Origin: Isoetes taiwanensis | Taxonomy: Eukaryota > Streptophyta > Lycopodiopsida > Isoetales > Isoetaceae | Direction of reading: 5' to 3' | NCBI GenBank assembly: GCA_021234155.1 | Contig: JAJEKV010000039.1 | Location: 12,214,840 to 12,278,839, forward strand | Length of the DNA: 64,000 nucleotides | In this document: one piece after another, positions 20,600-32,914 of the stretch | Layout of the letters: the number at the start of each line of letters is the position of its first letter | Numbering within the stretch: the stretch's first letter is position 1 | The notes under the pieces: generated by a model | Told to the model about the DNA's origin: nothing | Databases searched by the model: none | What the model saw: the letters and a program-made list of their open reading frames with translations, nothing else | Program-made: the position numbers and the translations under genes

Positions 20600-22900
20600 T
20601 GTTTTACTAGGAATAGTTTTGGAGTCCACGAGGTACAATACGGTTTCAGCGTCTAGCCAAAGATCGGGATCACTTGGATTTCTCCTCCACCTCTTTGTCC
20701 AACAATCTGAATATCTTTCTTTATCGGTGACATTACTCAAGCTGATGTCTTGGACACCACCATTCCCCAGCGCACCTTATTGAAGTTAACATCACCTTCT
20801 TCTTTGCAAATATCGAGATAGTCCATCCCAACCACCTTTGGATAGGTCTCTAGATCTGCTTGGTTTTACTACTACAAATTGGTGGCACTCCCACGTCGTT
20901 AGAAGGTTCATAACAATCCATGCCTAGATATTTTGGCCTATCCTTCTTAGGACCAACATAGTGTTTTATCAGTTGAGGGAGGAGCATATGCCTTCACAAT
21001 GCTACTAATGGTACCATCATCTTAAATTCGGCACCGACTAATGTTTTCCACTTACTTTTTAGGGAACCACCCTTCTTTCGGCTCTTAGAGGGATGTGTCT
21101 ACCTCATCCAACAAGTTGATCACCTTCTTCCAATAATCTATCAATGCGATTAGTCTCATCGAATTAGTTTGCCAATGCTTGATGTAGTCATTGATGCCAT
21201 CCTTAGTCAATCCCAATTGCTTGACTTCTTGAGGTTGGTTTTAGAGCTTTTGGTTGACCGGGGAGGTATCATAGGCTTGCCATTTGCATCCATGTGCCAA
21301 ATTTCTGCCCCACCTCTCCACTTCTCCTCTGAAGGTCTCATTTTCCATTGCATGATTGGAATCCTTCTCTCACCCAAAAAAGTGAATTGAAGGGTCTAGA
21401 ATGACCTTCCATGTGAGAGCATAACCATCCACAAAACTCTTCCAATCGGGCACTTCTTCTATGATAGATCCTATAGGAGATGGATTTGTACATCCATGAA
21501 ATATTTCCAATAGCACGGGAAAGTTGGTAGCTGTCTGCTTTGTCTCAATACATGACTATATTTTCCAAACAATGCATCCACATCCTCATGGTATGTCAGG
21601 GCATTAGGAACCCCAAATTGACTCTTTCAAAAATACCCACGGTGTTAAGTAGGATAGGAAAGAAAACATCCACTGTTCTTATTTTGACCGGCACAATTAT
21701 CTAGTTGCAAGAGGAGCTTTACGGGCGGGATCTCGAGGGTTTAGCCGCGAGATGTTGAAGCTCCAACATGTTCATTAGGTCCATTCCTCCTAAATCTTGC
21801 CTTGCTAAACTTTTCAATACTATTAGGGGTTCCATCCAACAATGCACTATGTAGTGCACGGCTATTTGTAGGATCTTGTAGGTTACCATTGTAACCCTTC
21901 TCATAGTTTCTTAAACACCTCATGATACTCCCAATGTGAAAATCGGACCATCACTCCCACAACTCTAAAGCTGAAATGGCCATAATAGGTGCGAGCTTTT
22001 TGCCCATGCAATATTGCTTTGATCATTGAAAATCGCAAAGGATATGATCTTCCACATGACTTAGGAATGTACTTGAATTGTGGAAGACAAGTCTTACGTT
22101 GGTCCATTTTATCATGTATAATACATAGATAGTTATTAGGTTCCATTGCGGATAAGGTCCTCCACATCCAATAAGTTGATCTACATGATAGTTGATCGTC
22201 ATATGGTCCTTCATATGTTCCCTTATCTTTGCCCTTAGACTTTGGTTGCACGGTCTTATCTAGTGTCTCCTTCAACTTAGCACATAAATTGCACTTGGCA
22301 AAGTTGTTTGAAGTTGCTATGGTCACATGCTTGAAATGCTTATTCCATAGCCTACTAAAAGCTGGGCTGGGATATAGAGGCTACTCAAGTTCCGAAGCAA
22401 TGCATTTATTTCCTCTAATATGCTCTTACGGGTACAATGGGATGGCAATCTCTTTTCAACAATAACTCTACCTGTTCATCCTTCTTACTCTTATGTGGCA
22501 TGTTTTTGCATTGAAATCCACATATCTTTCAAATATTTCCTTCTTTGGCTATAGTTCTTGAGGTAGGCCTTACCGGGCCGGTGTTTCCATGCAATGCAAT
22601 TTTACTACCATTTTCATGTCTCTTTTGCGGTTATTGCAAGAAGAGGTTGGAATTCCATGTATAGCCATCCATGCTTTTGAACATATCCACTTTCCATTCA
22701 ATGGGAATCTTTTCTTCTTTGATCTTTCATCACGAATTGCATAGCCAAATATGGTGTACATGAAATTCCTCCTGCTATCACACTTATGTTTGATATGTAG
22801 CTCTTGCTCCCACCAACTCCTCTATTGTGAACATTCTAACACAAGAAAAACAACAACATTCACCTCCTCTAACCTTCATCATAGCTTGAGGAGAACAATC
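20600..22900 (-). pseudogene. Transposase-like protein of an uncharacterised family (DUF7869-like), decayed
   Basis: Minus-strand pieces in order are PLNGKWICSKAWMAIHGIPT (near 22680), CNLCAKLKETLDKTVQPKSK (near 22270), YLCIIHDKMDQRKTCLPQFK (near 22110), LLLQLDNCAGQNKN (near 21690) and HEDVDALFGKYSHVLR (near 21560). This order (a CxxC block, a D..DQK..LP block, LQLDN..xNKN, then GHTHEDVDA.F) is that of large uncharacterised proteins in plants and animals that I associate with DUF7869. They carry acidic residues in an RNase-H-like arrangement, and I believe they are mobile-element proteins. The family name is from memory. The longest surviving frame is 21901-22326; many frameshifts and stops separate the rest. 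Confidence 0.6.
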
Positions 22901-23289
22901 ATAATCGACTTGCATCTTTTGGTGGGATAATGTTTGAAAGTTGGAAGTGGCCTCTTGCTACTTGTGTGAACATTGTTGACAATGGTTCTACATCTAAAGG
23001 AAGCGTGTAGTTCCCCTCGGTTGAATCTTGTCCCTAGGCCATGCAACAATAGTTGGAACCTCTAGTTGCTTCACACAAGCTAGGCATTCTTGTTTGCTGA
23101 ACCCTTTTCCTTCAATTGTCATATAATTTTGAGATTGCCACACCTAACTTTTGTCCTCCCTAATCTTTCATCATTCTTTGCATTGATAGGATCTGCTAGA
23201 ACAATAATCCCTTCTCCTCTTGCCTCTACATTTGCATGCATGCGGGATCTTGACCTTTTGTTTTTCCAATCGACCCAGAGTATAAAGGA

Positions 23290-23450
23290 CAATTTCCTTT
23301 CCTTTGCCATCATCCTTTTCATTTGAGGTCTTTTCCTTTCCTTTGCCATCATCAACATCATTTGGAGTCTTTTCCTTTCCTTTGCCATCATCAACATCAT
23401 TTGAGGTATTTTCCTTTCCTTGGACATCATGTTCATTAGTTGGGAATTTC
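23290..23450 (-). repeat. 39 bp minisatellite coding 13-residue Lys/Asp repeats
   Basis: Three to four units of 39 bp (TTTCCTTTCCTTTGCCATCA at each start on the plus strand) translate on the minus strand to GKGKEKTPNDVDD and variants. The frame 23171-23500 keeps the repeat in phase. It lies upstream, on the same strand, of the transposase-like remnant and may be its charged N-terminal region. It is low-complexity, so homology to other charged proteins is not informative. Confidence 0.7.
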
Positions 23451-23519
23451 TCCTTGCCTTGATTAGCATCATTGGGGTTTTTTTTTTTAGCATTTTGCAT
23501 GCCATTGACCTAGAATGCA

Positions 23520-25260
23520 TAAAAATATATAGTAAGTTAGCATATCCAAATAACCTCTAACTAACATGTTCATAAATGAAAGCCTCATATGTCTTATTCT
23601 ATTTGATCATTCTATTTATATAATGGGATTCCCCAAGTTATTTTCCTCAACATTATATAAAAATAAAACCCTCTACTTGTAACCTTCAAACTTGTATCCT
23701 ATAATAACCTTAGAAACAACTTTTAAGGTTATTATAGGTTCTTGATTTTAAGGTTAAGAAGTTTATTATAGGTTAGAAAATTTAAGGTTGGAAAGTTATT
23801 GTAGGTTAAAAGTTTTAAGGTTAGAAGTCTAATTCATGAACTTTTAAACTTATAACTTAACTATTAACTTAAAACTATTTTAAAAACTTATAAGTCATAA
23901 CTTTTAAACTTAATAACCCTTAAAACAATTGTCCTTAAAACAATTAACCCTTGTAATAAATTTTCGCGGAAGTTATAATGGCGCGGTACGAAATTTTAAA
24001 AGCAGTTATTATTTCAAGTTAGCCTTCCTTTTCAAACTTTTCTCTCACACTTTCGAACATTAGCACTTCTGCTTCCAATTTTGGCATTCTGCTTCCAATT
24101 TAGGCATTCCAGGCGCTTCTCCTTTCTCGGCTTCTATCTGCTTCTCGGCATCATCAATCTACCTTCAATCTATCTTCTACGCTTTACGGGCATCAATCTA
24201 TCTGTTTGCATGACCTAAGGAATCAATCTCTCTTTGCATGACCTAAGGAATCGTCAATCTATCTTTCTCGGCTTCAATCGCTTCCAGAGCTTTTTATCAT
24301 TTTCTAGCTTCGAGCTTTTATCTTTTTTTATCTGTTTTTCGAGCTTTTGGGTTTTCGGCTTCTATCTGCTTCTAGTCTTCTATCTTCATCAATCTCGACT
24401 TCTATCTGCTTCTCGGCTTCTATCTGCATCAATCTCGACTTCTATTTGCTTCTCGGCTTCTATCTGCTTTAGGGTTTTCGGCTCAAAGGTTTTTTCGGCT
24501 CAAAGGTTTGTAGGCTCTATACAATGTCTCTGGTTTTTTTGGTTTTGGCTCTCTACAATCTCTCGACTTTGAATAACTTTGGTTTTTGTGTTAAAGCTTC
24601 TCGGCTTCTCGTTTAGAAGGCTCAATTCTCAGTCTTGAACACAAGTAGGTTAGTATTTCTGTTATATACATAAAGTAGTTATTTTACATAAAGCGGTTCC
24701 TCCACGGGATTGGTTACGTGATCGGCCTATATGATCTGCTCTTATTCTATTTCAATAGGTCTTCCTCTATCTGTTTCTAAGCCATGATCTAAAATAATGA
24801 AGTAAATAATGATCTATGATCTATCGCTCTATGATCTTGCTCTATGATCTATGAGCTATGATCTATGATCTATGATCGCTCTATGATCTATGATCTGCTC
24901 TATGCTCTATGATCTATATCATGCTCTATGATCTATGATCTATGACCTATCTATGATCTATGATCTATAATGTATTCAACGATTATGCATTAATGTTAGA
25001 ATAATAAATATTGAACTAGAATAATGTATTCAGCATTTCTATTTTAGTTTCGATTTTCCATTAGGTTAATCAAAGTGCGCATTTAGCGTTTTTAGTTTCT
25101 ATACAAATAATCAAAGTCGCCGAGTGGCGTTTTTTGGCGTGTAAAATAGATACGTGAAAAAACATAGAAAAAGCGGCGCTGGCGTTTTGAATTATGTATG
25201 TTGAGAATCGTTTTATGGGGAGAGTAATATATCATTTGCTAATGACTTAATTTCTCTCGT
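23520..25260. repeat. Low-complexity and microsatellite sequence
   Basis: 23.7-23.95 kb is AT-rich with short TTAAGGTTA-type repeats. 24.1-24.5 kb is a C+T-rich run of TCTATCTGCTTCTCGGCTT units. 24.79-24.98 kb is a CTATGATCTATGAT microsatellite. None encodes a recognisable protein; the plus-strand frame 24234-24572 only reflects the C+T repeat. Confidence 0.6.
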
Positions 25261-25269
25261 TCTAGTGCC

Positions 25270-25524
25270 ATGGATTTTCCTTATGCATGGACACTAGCTG
25301 ATCTACCTTTGGATGGTTCTAGTTCAAATACACTTCCCACGGGCGACCATCAACTCACGGACCACTGTACAAGATATTACTTGAGTGTCTTTGTTCAAAA
25401 GCGTTCAAAGAGAGTTGGAGAATCAATAGGCGATCATGTATCGGGGGCCATGGGTACACTTCCATCGCATCTATGGACATATCGGACTCCTCATGCTCTT
25501 AGTAAGGCTCATGCCAACAAATAA
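25270..25524 (+). CDS. Unrecognised 84-codon open frame
   Basis: A plus-strand frame beginning MDFPYAWTLADLPLDGSSSN, with a good ATG context (GCCATGG) and preceded by an upstream TTTCTCTCGTTCTAG that could be a splice acceptor. No domain is recognised. It is the most gene-like start in this part of the window and may be the 5' exon of the degraded coding fragments that continue to about 31 kb, but I cannot connect them. Confidence 0.3.
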   Translation: MDFPYAWTLADLPLDGSSSNTLPTGDHQLTDHCTRYYLSVFVQKRSKRVGESIGDHVSGAMGTLPSHLWTYRTPHALSKAHANK

Positions 25525-27399
25525 GTCTGAGGATTTGCTTTATAGTATCAAGGATCGATACAACACTCTGGTTTGGAGACTTCGACATCGCGAGGGAAGA
25601 TGAGGATCTGTCATATCGAGGGGTGGTTCAGGTGGGACTTTTTGCGGGATTGGGCGATGAAGTGGGGCTATGTGACATATTGTAGAGATAGAAAGAATTG
25701 GCGCTGGCGCATTTTGCGAGAAGAAGAAATGTACATACACTTTTTTTGGAATATGAATACAAACTTCGGCGCTGGCGCAATTTGCACTATATTTTTATGT
25801 CATTTAGTTTATTATGTTTTTTTTATATGCAATGTCGAAAACATTGAATCCTTTGATGCCCTCCGGCCGGTATGACCAACCCCAAGAAACTATATATTTT
25901 CATTAATGTGTAGTTTCATGGGGTTGATATAACAACTAAAGAACATCAAAGAATCCAAAATTCACAACATCCTTGAGATGTTATGATATATTCATTTTTT
26001 TTGAATATCCAAATATACATACCTTTTTGAGGGCGGTCTTTTGGCCATGCTACAAATGTGCCACGCTTTCACCAACTATATATCATGCCAGGGATGTCTT
26101 CTTGGAAGAGCCTCATCTTCGTAATTGCGGTTTATAATGGAAATCTTCTGGCTGTTTCCAAGAGGAACACCATGACACATGGAACTTGGATTCGGATCTT
26201 GATTTTACATAAGCCTACTTCGGCTTCAAGTTTCTTTGTTAAAAGATAGCATTCTTCTCGACAGCGATGAAGAAACGAGAATGCATTGGAAAAAATAGAG
26301 GGCGAAAAATAGAGAACAAGAGAATGCATTGGAATGGAATCACACTCACCATAGCTTTCGGCCGGACATCGAATGGGATTGAAGGCGGCTCGATCGAATA
26401 GGATTGAAGGCGTTTGTAGGCGGATCTTGGCGCTCGATAGTAGGAATGATCTTGGGCTCGAAAGTAGGAATGATCTTGGGCTACGATAGTAGGTGGCGAT
26501 TAGGTGGTAGTAGATTGCCACATATCGTTTCTTGAAATTAATAATTAATTGTTCTTGAAATTGCACTAAAAAGAAAAACACAATTTAAATTTGTAAATGG
26601 CGGGACGGGCGGTTAATTAAAGGCGGTATAAATTTAAAAGGGCCATGAATTTGAATTCTGATTTGTAAATCGGCGGCCAAGATTATGAGCATACATATAA
26701 GTTTAAACCAAAATCCAGTCTCATATTATCGCACTTGCGGTTCTATGGCGTCTAGAGGATCGGCTTGGTAGAAATGGTATTTGGTAGAGGTGGGCGACGA
26801 CTAAAGCACAAATCCATGCACGGGAGGCTCTTTGAACAAGCGAAAGCACAAATCAACAAAGCGCCTCGGGTAATTGATCATTTTTTGTTACGTAATTGAT
26901 TTACGTGTCCTTTTTTTGTTAGGTTTTAGGATGTTTTTACGTAATAATATAGTTATTATCAATAAAAGCATGGTCCTCTAATGTTTGAGTTCATATGTCC
27001 CAAAAATGTATGGAAACAAATGCTTAATGTGTACATGTTGGTTTCTCTTTTAATCTTTGTATGTCTTTGCTTGAAGCTTGTATACTTTATTTGAGCGATT
27101 ATTAGGTAGCTAGTTGTGTTTTTATAGTTAGTTGTGTCCTCGATGAAGATTCAACTCTTTAAGTTGCATTTTTATAGTTAGTTGTGTCTGAGCATTTTGA
27201 TTCGGACGAAAGCGCCCCTGGCCTTGATTTAATTAGGCATTACATTAGTTTCTTTATCTTCGAGGTCACTTCTAAAAAAGCGCCAAGCGCGTTTGTTACA
27301 TTTTATTTGGGACAAAGCGCTTTGCCCTGACCCCAATAAACTAAATGAACTTCTTTGTGTATTCATTTTCAAATCGCGCCAAAGCCAGCGTTTTGTTGC

Positions 27400-30300
27400 A
27401 TATGTGTCGGCGGCATTTATTTGAGCATAAAAGATTAACCCATGTCTTTGTAATTTCACGGGATCACAAAAGACAATCAAAGAGGGAGGACCAAGCAAAG
27501 GCGAGACCTCTGACCCGAGAAAAAGCAAAGGGCGAAGAAGATGTTCTTTATTACGGACTGCGGCATGTATTGGCGTTAGAAGATACATACGGAATAATAA
27601 AGGCTCAGGTAGAACCTCCATGTCGGAAGAAGATCTTATAGAAATTGAGAATGGTATGTGGAGATATTCAAAAGCTGGTGGGAAGAGCGGACCTCATATT
27701 CATGTCAAGGTTAAGAGCCGATCAAATGAAGAAGCGAGGGAATTCTTATTACATGTGAAGTACAGGGGCGATTCTTTACATTACGTGCTAGTTGAAGTGG
27801 GCCAAAAACATAAGAAAAGCCTAAAGAAGATCAATCGATGCGGTCACGAGCTCTTTTAAAAAGCGCTTTAAAGAGGAGGCGACATGGGCGATAACCTCTT
27901 CAAATTTGGTTTGGGCGGTTGGCGAGCCATTGACTCCTAGAAGAATATGCGAGGGGCTTACAGGTGTTTCGGCGAGCCATTAGCCACGAGGCCCTCGAGG
28001 CGGTGTCTACTACTGAGGCGATGAAGGACAAGGAAGAAGCTAGCTCTAGAAGCGGGGAAACTTCTGAAGTGCCGAGGCCTTACAAGTGGCGATGACAAGG
28101 CGAGGCGGTTGGAGGCAATGAGCAAAGCGAAGAAATATGCGACAAGTATCCCTTTGGGCCTCGGCTTCACACATCCGATCCAGCGTGGGCCGGGCTTTTG
28201 AGGTCCACTAAAGCTATTTATATCGGCCGAAGGTATGACAAGCGGCACTCCTTGGAGATATTAAAGCGGCATGATCGAAAATCGAGGCGGTGCCAATGCA
28301 CTGCGAGATGTAGTGCCTTACGATACGAGAACAAAAAGGTAATCATCACGGAGCAAAATTTGGAGGACTTCGCCGAGAACCCGGACATACATTTTATGAT
28401 AATAGATGGCCGACATTCAATAGAGGCCCGAAGATTCTCATCAAGAAGGCACAACATCTTTTGGGAATCGGTTGTTCTATAAAATTTGTATTACTGTCGA
28501 AGCTGCCGGTTCTGGCGGGTCAACAACACTGCCGAACTAGCGAAAATAAAGCGCCTCCTAAATGACATGGGAAAAACTTTCTTATACAAAAGGTAATTCT
28601 CTTCCCACATTTTTATTTTTCGTATTACCAAATCGCGCCAAGCGCGATTTCATAGTAGAAGGCAATTCGCGCCAGGCGCGATTTGCCTTCTCTAAATAGC
28701 AAAGGGTTCCTGGGATGGTAGACGTTTCCCGTCAAATAAGCAAATCGCGCCTGGCGCGGTTTTATATTAGAATACAAGTTGAGCCACGCGCGATTTCCCT
28801 AGCCTGAGGAGACATGGCTGTCCTTGAAGATAGCCGTTTCTTCTCAAAGTAGGCAAATCGCGCGTGGCGCAATTTGTATTCTAATATGAAATCGCGCCAG
28901 GCGCGATTTGCTTATACGACTAGAACCATCTACTATTTCAAAAACCCTTTGCTATTTAGAGAAGGCAAATCGGCGCTGGCTTATTTGCCTTCTAATATAA
29001 AAATCGCGGCGTGTATGCGATTTTAAACTAGAAGGATTGTTTGAATTCACGATTATAAAGCTAACGAAGTTATTCCTTGCAGTCCCTATATAGAGCAACT
29101 TCGGCATGCTCGGAACCAGTGGATTGAATATGGGAAGCCAATGCCTACCAGACAGGGCCAGTCCAAAAGCGCTGAATTCAAGTTGCTGGAAAGGACACTT
29201 AGTCAAACTATAATACAGGACAAGACCAAGAGCACCCGGATCAAAGAAAAAAAAAGGAGATGAAAAAGGGTGATCTTTTAGAAGAAGAACCAAGCTGTAC
29301 CCAAGGATGCTGCAAGATAGTTTTGCTTGAGATCCGTTTGGGAGAAATGGAATGAATGCAGGGGCCCTCGTGGGAAAAAGTTGCGATTCACAAGGAAGAT
29401 TTCCTCTGTTGACACATCAATTTTGATATCCATATACTTGAGAGATGAGGAAGGCCGAGTTGGAAGATCAAGAACTCATCTCGATCTGGATAGGTTAATC
29501 AAAAAGGAAATCCTTTACAAGAAAACCTCAACAACAAAGGCTATGGAATCCTTTGAAGATGCATGCGACGAGTGAAGAATATTAGAGTGCTCAAGAAGGC
29601 GGTTGGTGAGGAATTGCAAAGGCTTACATCAGTGGTCATTGTCGGAGTTAGGACTAATGCAAAAGTATAACGTCTCCAACGGCGACCTAAAAAGTATGTA
29701 TTTTGGTCCAAGGACTTTGTCAAGCGGCGAAGTTGAAAGCGTTGCAAAGATCGATTGGGATTCACACAAAAGTTGCATCCGACTTGAAGCGAAAAGTCAG
29801 CGTTGGTGAAGCGGACCCGGAGATGGAATCCACATTTTTTATCAAGTGTCCCTTTGGTTTCAAGTGTGCCTTGCGGAAGTGGGTGAAGGTCCTCATGATA
29901 TCACACTCTTCGTGCTTGATAGTAGAAGGCGCCGGATGGTCACTTTCGAAGACTATAATACATTCTTCAACATATCACGGTGGTTGCACGGCGAAATGAA
30001 TTACACAATCGTCACTATATGTCCCTCAGGCATGTCCTATGCATATGCTCTAAGTGCTGCAAATGACTTAGAATCGTGAAAGTCATACGACGGCGATCCT
30101 CATAGATGAAAACAAGGGCGGTGACTTGACCCGACAAGTAAAATTTCTCATGTGCTTATTATTATGATAGCCATGATGGATGATAAGGAATATGAAAGGC
30201 TTAAGGGAAAAGCGGATGGAAGAAACTAGCATGGCGGTGCTATCGGTTAGATGAGCGCATCTGCGAAAGCGTCTTCTATACGGAGCAAGAAGACAAGGGG

Positions 30301-31080
30301 AAATTTGTCAAGGTCGTGGAAGAGTTAGAGGAGGAAGAGGAGGATGAGGAAAGCGAGGGCGACCCGGTTCTTGTGGGCCACATTAAGTATGAGCTCCTAA
30401 CTTCACATAAGGGAAGCTAAACAAGAAGCGGGTTCTCTATGGATCTTTCGGTATCTCATTGAAGCATTTTGTCCATTGGGAACAACTTCTTTGGGAACTT
30501 CCGTTGGAGGTTACATCGGTAGAAAGCTTTGAAGTTAGCAAGGAAATGCGGGCGTCGTCTCAGATGATCGAGCGAGAAATTTTTGGACCTCTTCTTTGAG
30601 AAAGTACTAGAGGAAGCCCCTAGGGACCAATCGGCGATTGCAAAAACAAAGCTTCTAGCTCTAAGGCGAAATACCTTGATTTGCTTAAGGAGCGGGAGAT
30701 TAAGGAGGCGGGCATTGCGTGGCTCCAACTTCATGGATGACATGAACGGCGGCAGATCTCAAGTACCTATCGACATGCACTGTGAACATTCTTGGCCACG
30801 AAAATATAGACCCGGTATGACAATGCCAAGGATGATGATAATAACAATCTTGATGATGAAGCGGACTCCAAATCGATAACACTAGCGGGTTAAGCGTAAA
30901 AAGTAATGAACTATCAAAGCGTAGTTCCTTTATCTGAGATCTCAAGCGATGTGGTTGGTGCTTCTAGCGAGGCAGGAGGCAAGTCGAGAATAAAGATGCA
31001 AGGGATGAAGAGAACCACGGGGAATGATGAAGGCGAAAGGTATCGTGACAATATTCCTTTTTTTGATATCCATGCATTTT
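27400..31080 (+). pseudogene. Series of degraded coding fragments, function unknown
   Basis: Plus-strand frames with coding character appear at 27620-27859 (starting MSEEDLIEIENGMWRYSKAG), 28198-28482, 29327-29575, 29846-30079 (FQVCLAEVGEGPHDITLFVL, then MVTFEDYNTFFNISRWLHGE), 30583-30879 and 30906-31154. Acidic stretches occur near 30320. They could be exons or frameshifted parts of one or more proteins; no family is recognised. Many breaks coincide with short GCG/CGG insertions in otherwise readable frames. The foldback hairpin interrupts the series at 28.6-29.0 kb. Confidence 0.4.
28630..29022. repeat. Foldback (long inverted repeat) with nested CG palindromes
   Basis: The left arm (about 28630-28800) and right arm (about 28843-29022) are reverse complements with modest divergence. 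Matching landmarks include GCCTTCTCTAAATAGCAAAG at 28683 against its complement near 28956, and TATTAGAATACAA at 28767 against its complement near 28880. The central loop is about 40-50 bases. Each arm itself contains four CGCGCCAGGCGCG-type palindromes. RNA from either strand would form a hairpin of about 170 bp. No flanking duplication was identified. Confidence 0.85.
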
Positions 31081-31249
31081 TCAAACTAGAAGCTTATAGA
31101 AATCGGCGCTGGCGATTTGGAGATTTCCTAGAGCATACTTTTGAATTATGTTGACATGCATCATTCATGAAATCGGCGCTGGCGTTTTATTTTCCATTTC
31201 TTTCATCTCATACGTTATTGTTCTCCTTACGAAATGATTTGGCTTCCCC

Positions 31250-31670
31250 AAAAGTCTTGGTCTTTGATTTGAATGGTGTGCTATGTAGAGCGTTACCTAA
31301 AACAACGTTTGAAAAGTCATGGTATCGCCAACAACCATTTGAGACGCATTACCAAATATGTTTACCCAGCGCCCTTATCGAAGGAGATGTTGGACCCGGG
31401 CCTTGATCACGTTTTTCGTTGTGCAATTTGGTCATCCATGGAGCATAGAAATATACGAGGATGTTTTGAAAGTAGTGCACGAGCTAAATAGAAATTGGCG
31501 TCCATGCGGGATCAAAGCAAATGTGCTTCATTCACAAACCCTAAAGAGCAGAAGCCGGGTAAAAGATATTTGTGAAATGCTTGCGCAACATGATGGATGC
31601 CCTAGGTGTTGAGGATAAGGAAGGCATAATCATTGTGGATGATGGCGGCTCTAAAGTGTTGCTTCAATCG
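31250..31670 (+). pseudogene. FCP1/NLI-type phosphatase-like fragment
   Basis: Three blocks of the HAD-type FCP1 (NLI-interacting factor) phosphatase fold appear in order on the plus strand in different frames. They are KVLVFDLNGVLC (31251-31286; catalytic loop, with the second Asp as Asn, a form I recall from plant members), HVFRCAIWSSMEHRNI (near 31408-31455) and RNMMDALGVEDKEGIIIVDD then GGSKVLLQS (near 31580-31673). The family dephosphorylates phosphoserine/threonine, for example on RNA polymerase II tails. At least two frame changes occur, so the fragment is not translatable as it stands; introns could explain some of this. It may be captured host sequence within a mobile element. Confidence 0.6.
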
Positions 31671-32715
31671 ATCCACGGTCATTGAATCCGCCATCCTATC
31701 ATCCTCAAGATTTTTGACAAAGATGACTTCTGCCCGCTTTGTTAGTGTCACGCAAGAAATAGCTTCAGGAAAAAGCGGTGAAGAGATACACACACTATAC
31801 CCACACCTTGATCGGACGGGGAAATTGTGGGGAACTTGAGAAAATCGTCCTAGAAAGGGAACTTTTTGATATATATGTATCTGAGGAAATACACTTTCAA
31901 AAAGTTTTGAATATGAAATATACTTTATCTGAAAGGTTTTGAATATATATTGTGTTCTTTTATCGGCATTATTGGTTACGTATGCATTATTATTTTTTTT
32001 ATATTATGTATGCGGTTTGTTATACTTGCAATAATTTGTAGGTATATCTTGTCAATAATTTTGGTGTGTATAAATAGGTATGCATGAAATAGCCCCTGAA
32101 TAAACCCGGTCTCCGCCTTCTCCTTGTTATTATGGCACATTCTATTACACGCAAGATGAACCATGCGGACCTCTGCGCGGTCTTGTGAACTAGAAATAGA
32201 ACTTGGGGCTGGCTTGATGTCGTTGCTATGAATCTGTCGCTTCTATCACGATCCCTTTGATGTTGTAATCCATCTTATATGGAATCGAGCATGGTTTGTT
32301 CATGATCGGCCGGGATCTCGGGACCGCTGCGGCGCTGAGGGCGATGAATCGATTAGTTTTGTAGTTTATGTTCTATTGTAATGTGTTATTTATGCCAAGC
32401 AAATGGCGCCAGCGATTTGAACTCTGAAAAAATCTGTTTTGTAGCAACTTGCTTGTTGTTATTTACTCGTAAAGCTTTACAATTTCATTGTTTAGATTTC
32501 GTTGTCGTCCGTGAATGTGCGAATTAATAGGCAATTTCCTGCTTTTTCAACTGCCTACATTCTGTCATAATATGGGTCATTTGCATCGAATATTTGAATG
32601 CCTTTGCATTTTCACATAAAATGCATATTCCCAGCCCGAAAATGAACACAGTGCAAAAGTGTGGTTAATTCAATATAATGGTCAATAAAATGCTTATACG
32701 GCGCGATTTTGGAAT

Positions 32716-32751
32716 AGACATAATCCCAATTTAATTGAATGATGGTTATAT
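32716..32751 (-). repeat. 36 bp inverted repeat, right copy
   Basis: Exact reverse complement of 20271-20306. A GCGCGATTTT motif of the dispersed palindrome family lies directly inside it (32701-32710). Confidence 0.9.
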
Positions 32752-32914
32752 GAAGTTCAAAAAAGTGTGCCTTACATAATCTAGCAACATAGATAAAATC
32801 CGCGTATCATATCATAATGTTTTAGAGTCAATAGAATAAGAACTTAAGCAAAATCACAATGTCAAGTTAAAAAAAAGTTTGTCTCATCATAATAAGTTCA
32901 CGATAAGTCTTCAC

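Larger units (their letters stand above)
25130..32710. repeat. Dispersed CGGCGCTGGCG / CGCGCCAGGCGCG palindrome family
   Basis: Short CG-rich near-palindromes flanked by AAA/TTT recur near 25172, 25699, 25770, 27277, 27376, 28630, 28668, 28743, 28787, 28857, 28896, 28969, 31104, 31173, 32404 and 32700. They are confined to the interval bracketed by the 36 bp inverted repeats, and the most ordered set forms the foldback at 28.63-29.02 kb. They look like members of one family, perhaps subterminal repeats of one transposon type. Confidence 0.7.

Noticed and set aside
24234-24572. 112-codon Phe/Leu/Ser-rich frame resembling a membrane protein
   Set aside because: It is produced by TCTATCTGCTTCTCGGCTT repeats; no start context or domain.
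27958-28248. 96-codon minus-strand frame
   Set aside because: It lies opposite the plus-strand coding fragments and has no recognisable feature.
28620-29022. CRISPR-like array of regularly repeated CGCGCCAGGCGCG
   Set aside because: Spacers are not unique and the two halves are reverse complements of each other, so it is a foldback, and the DNA is plant nuclear.
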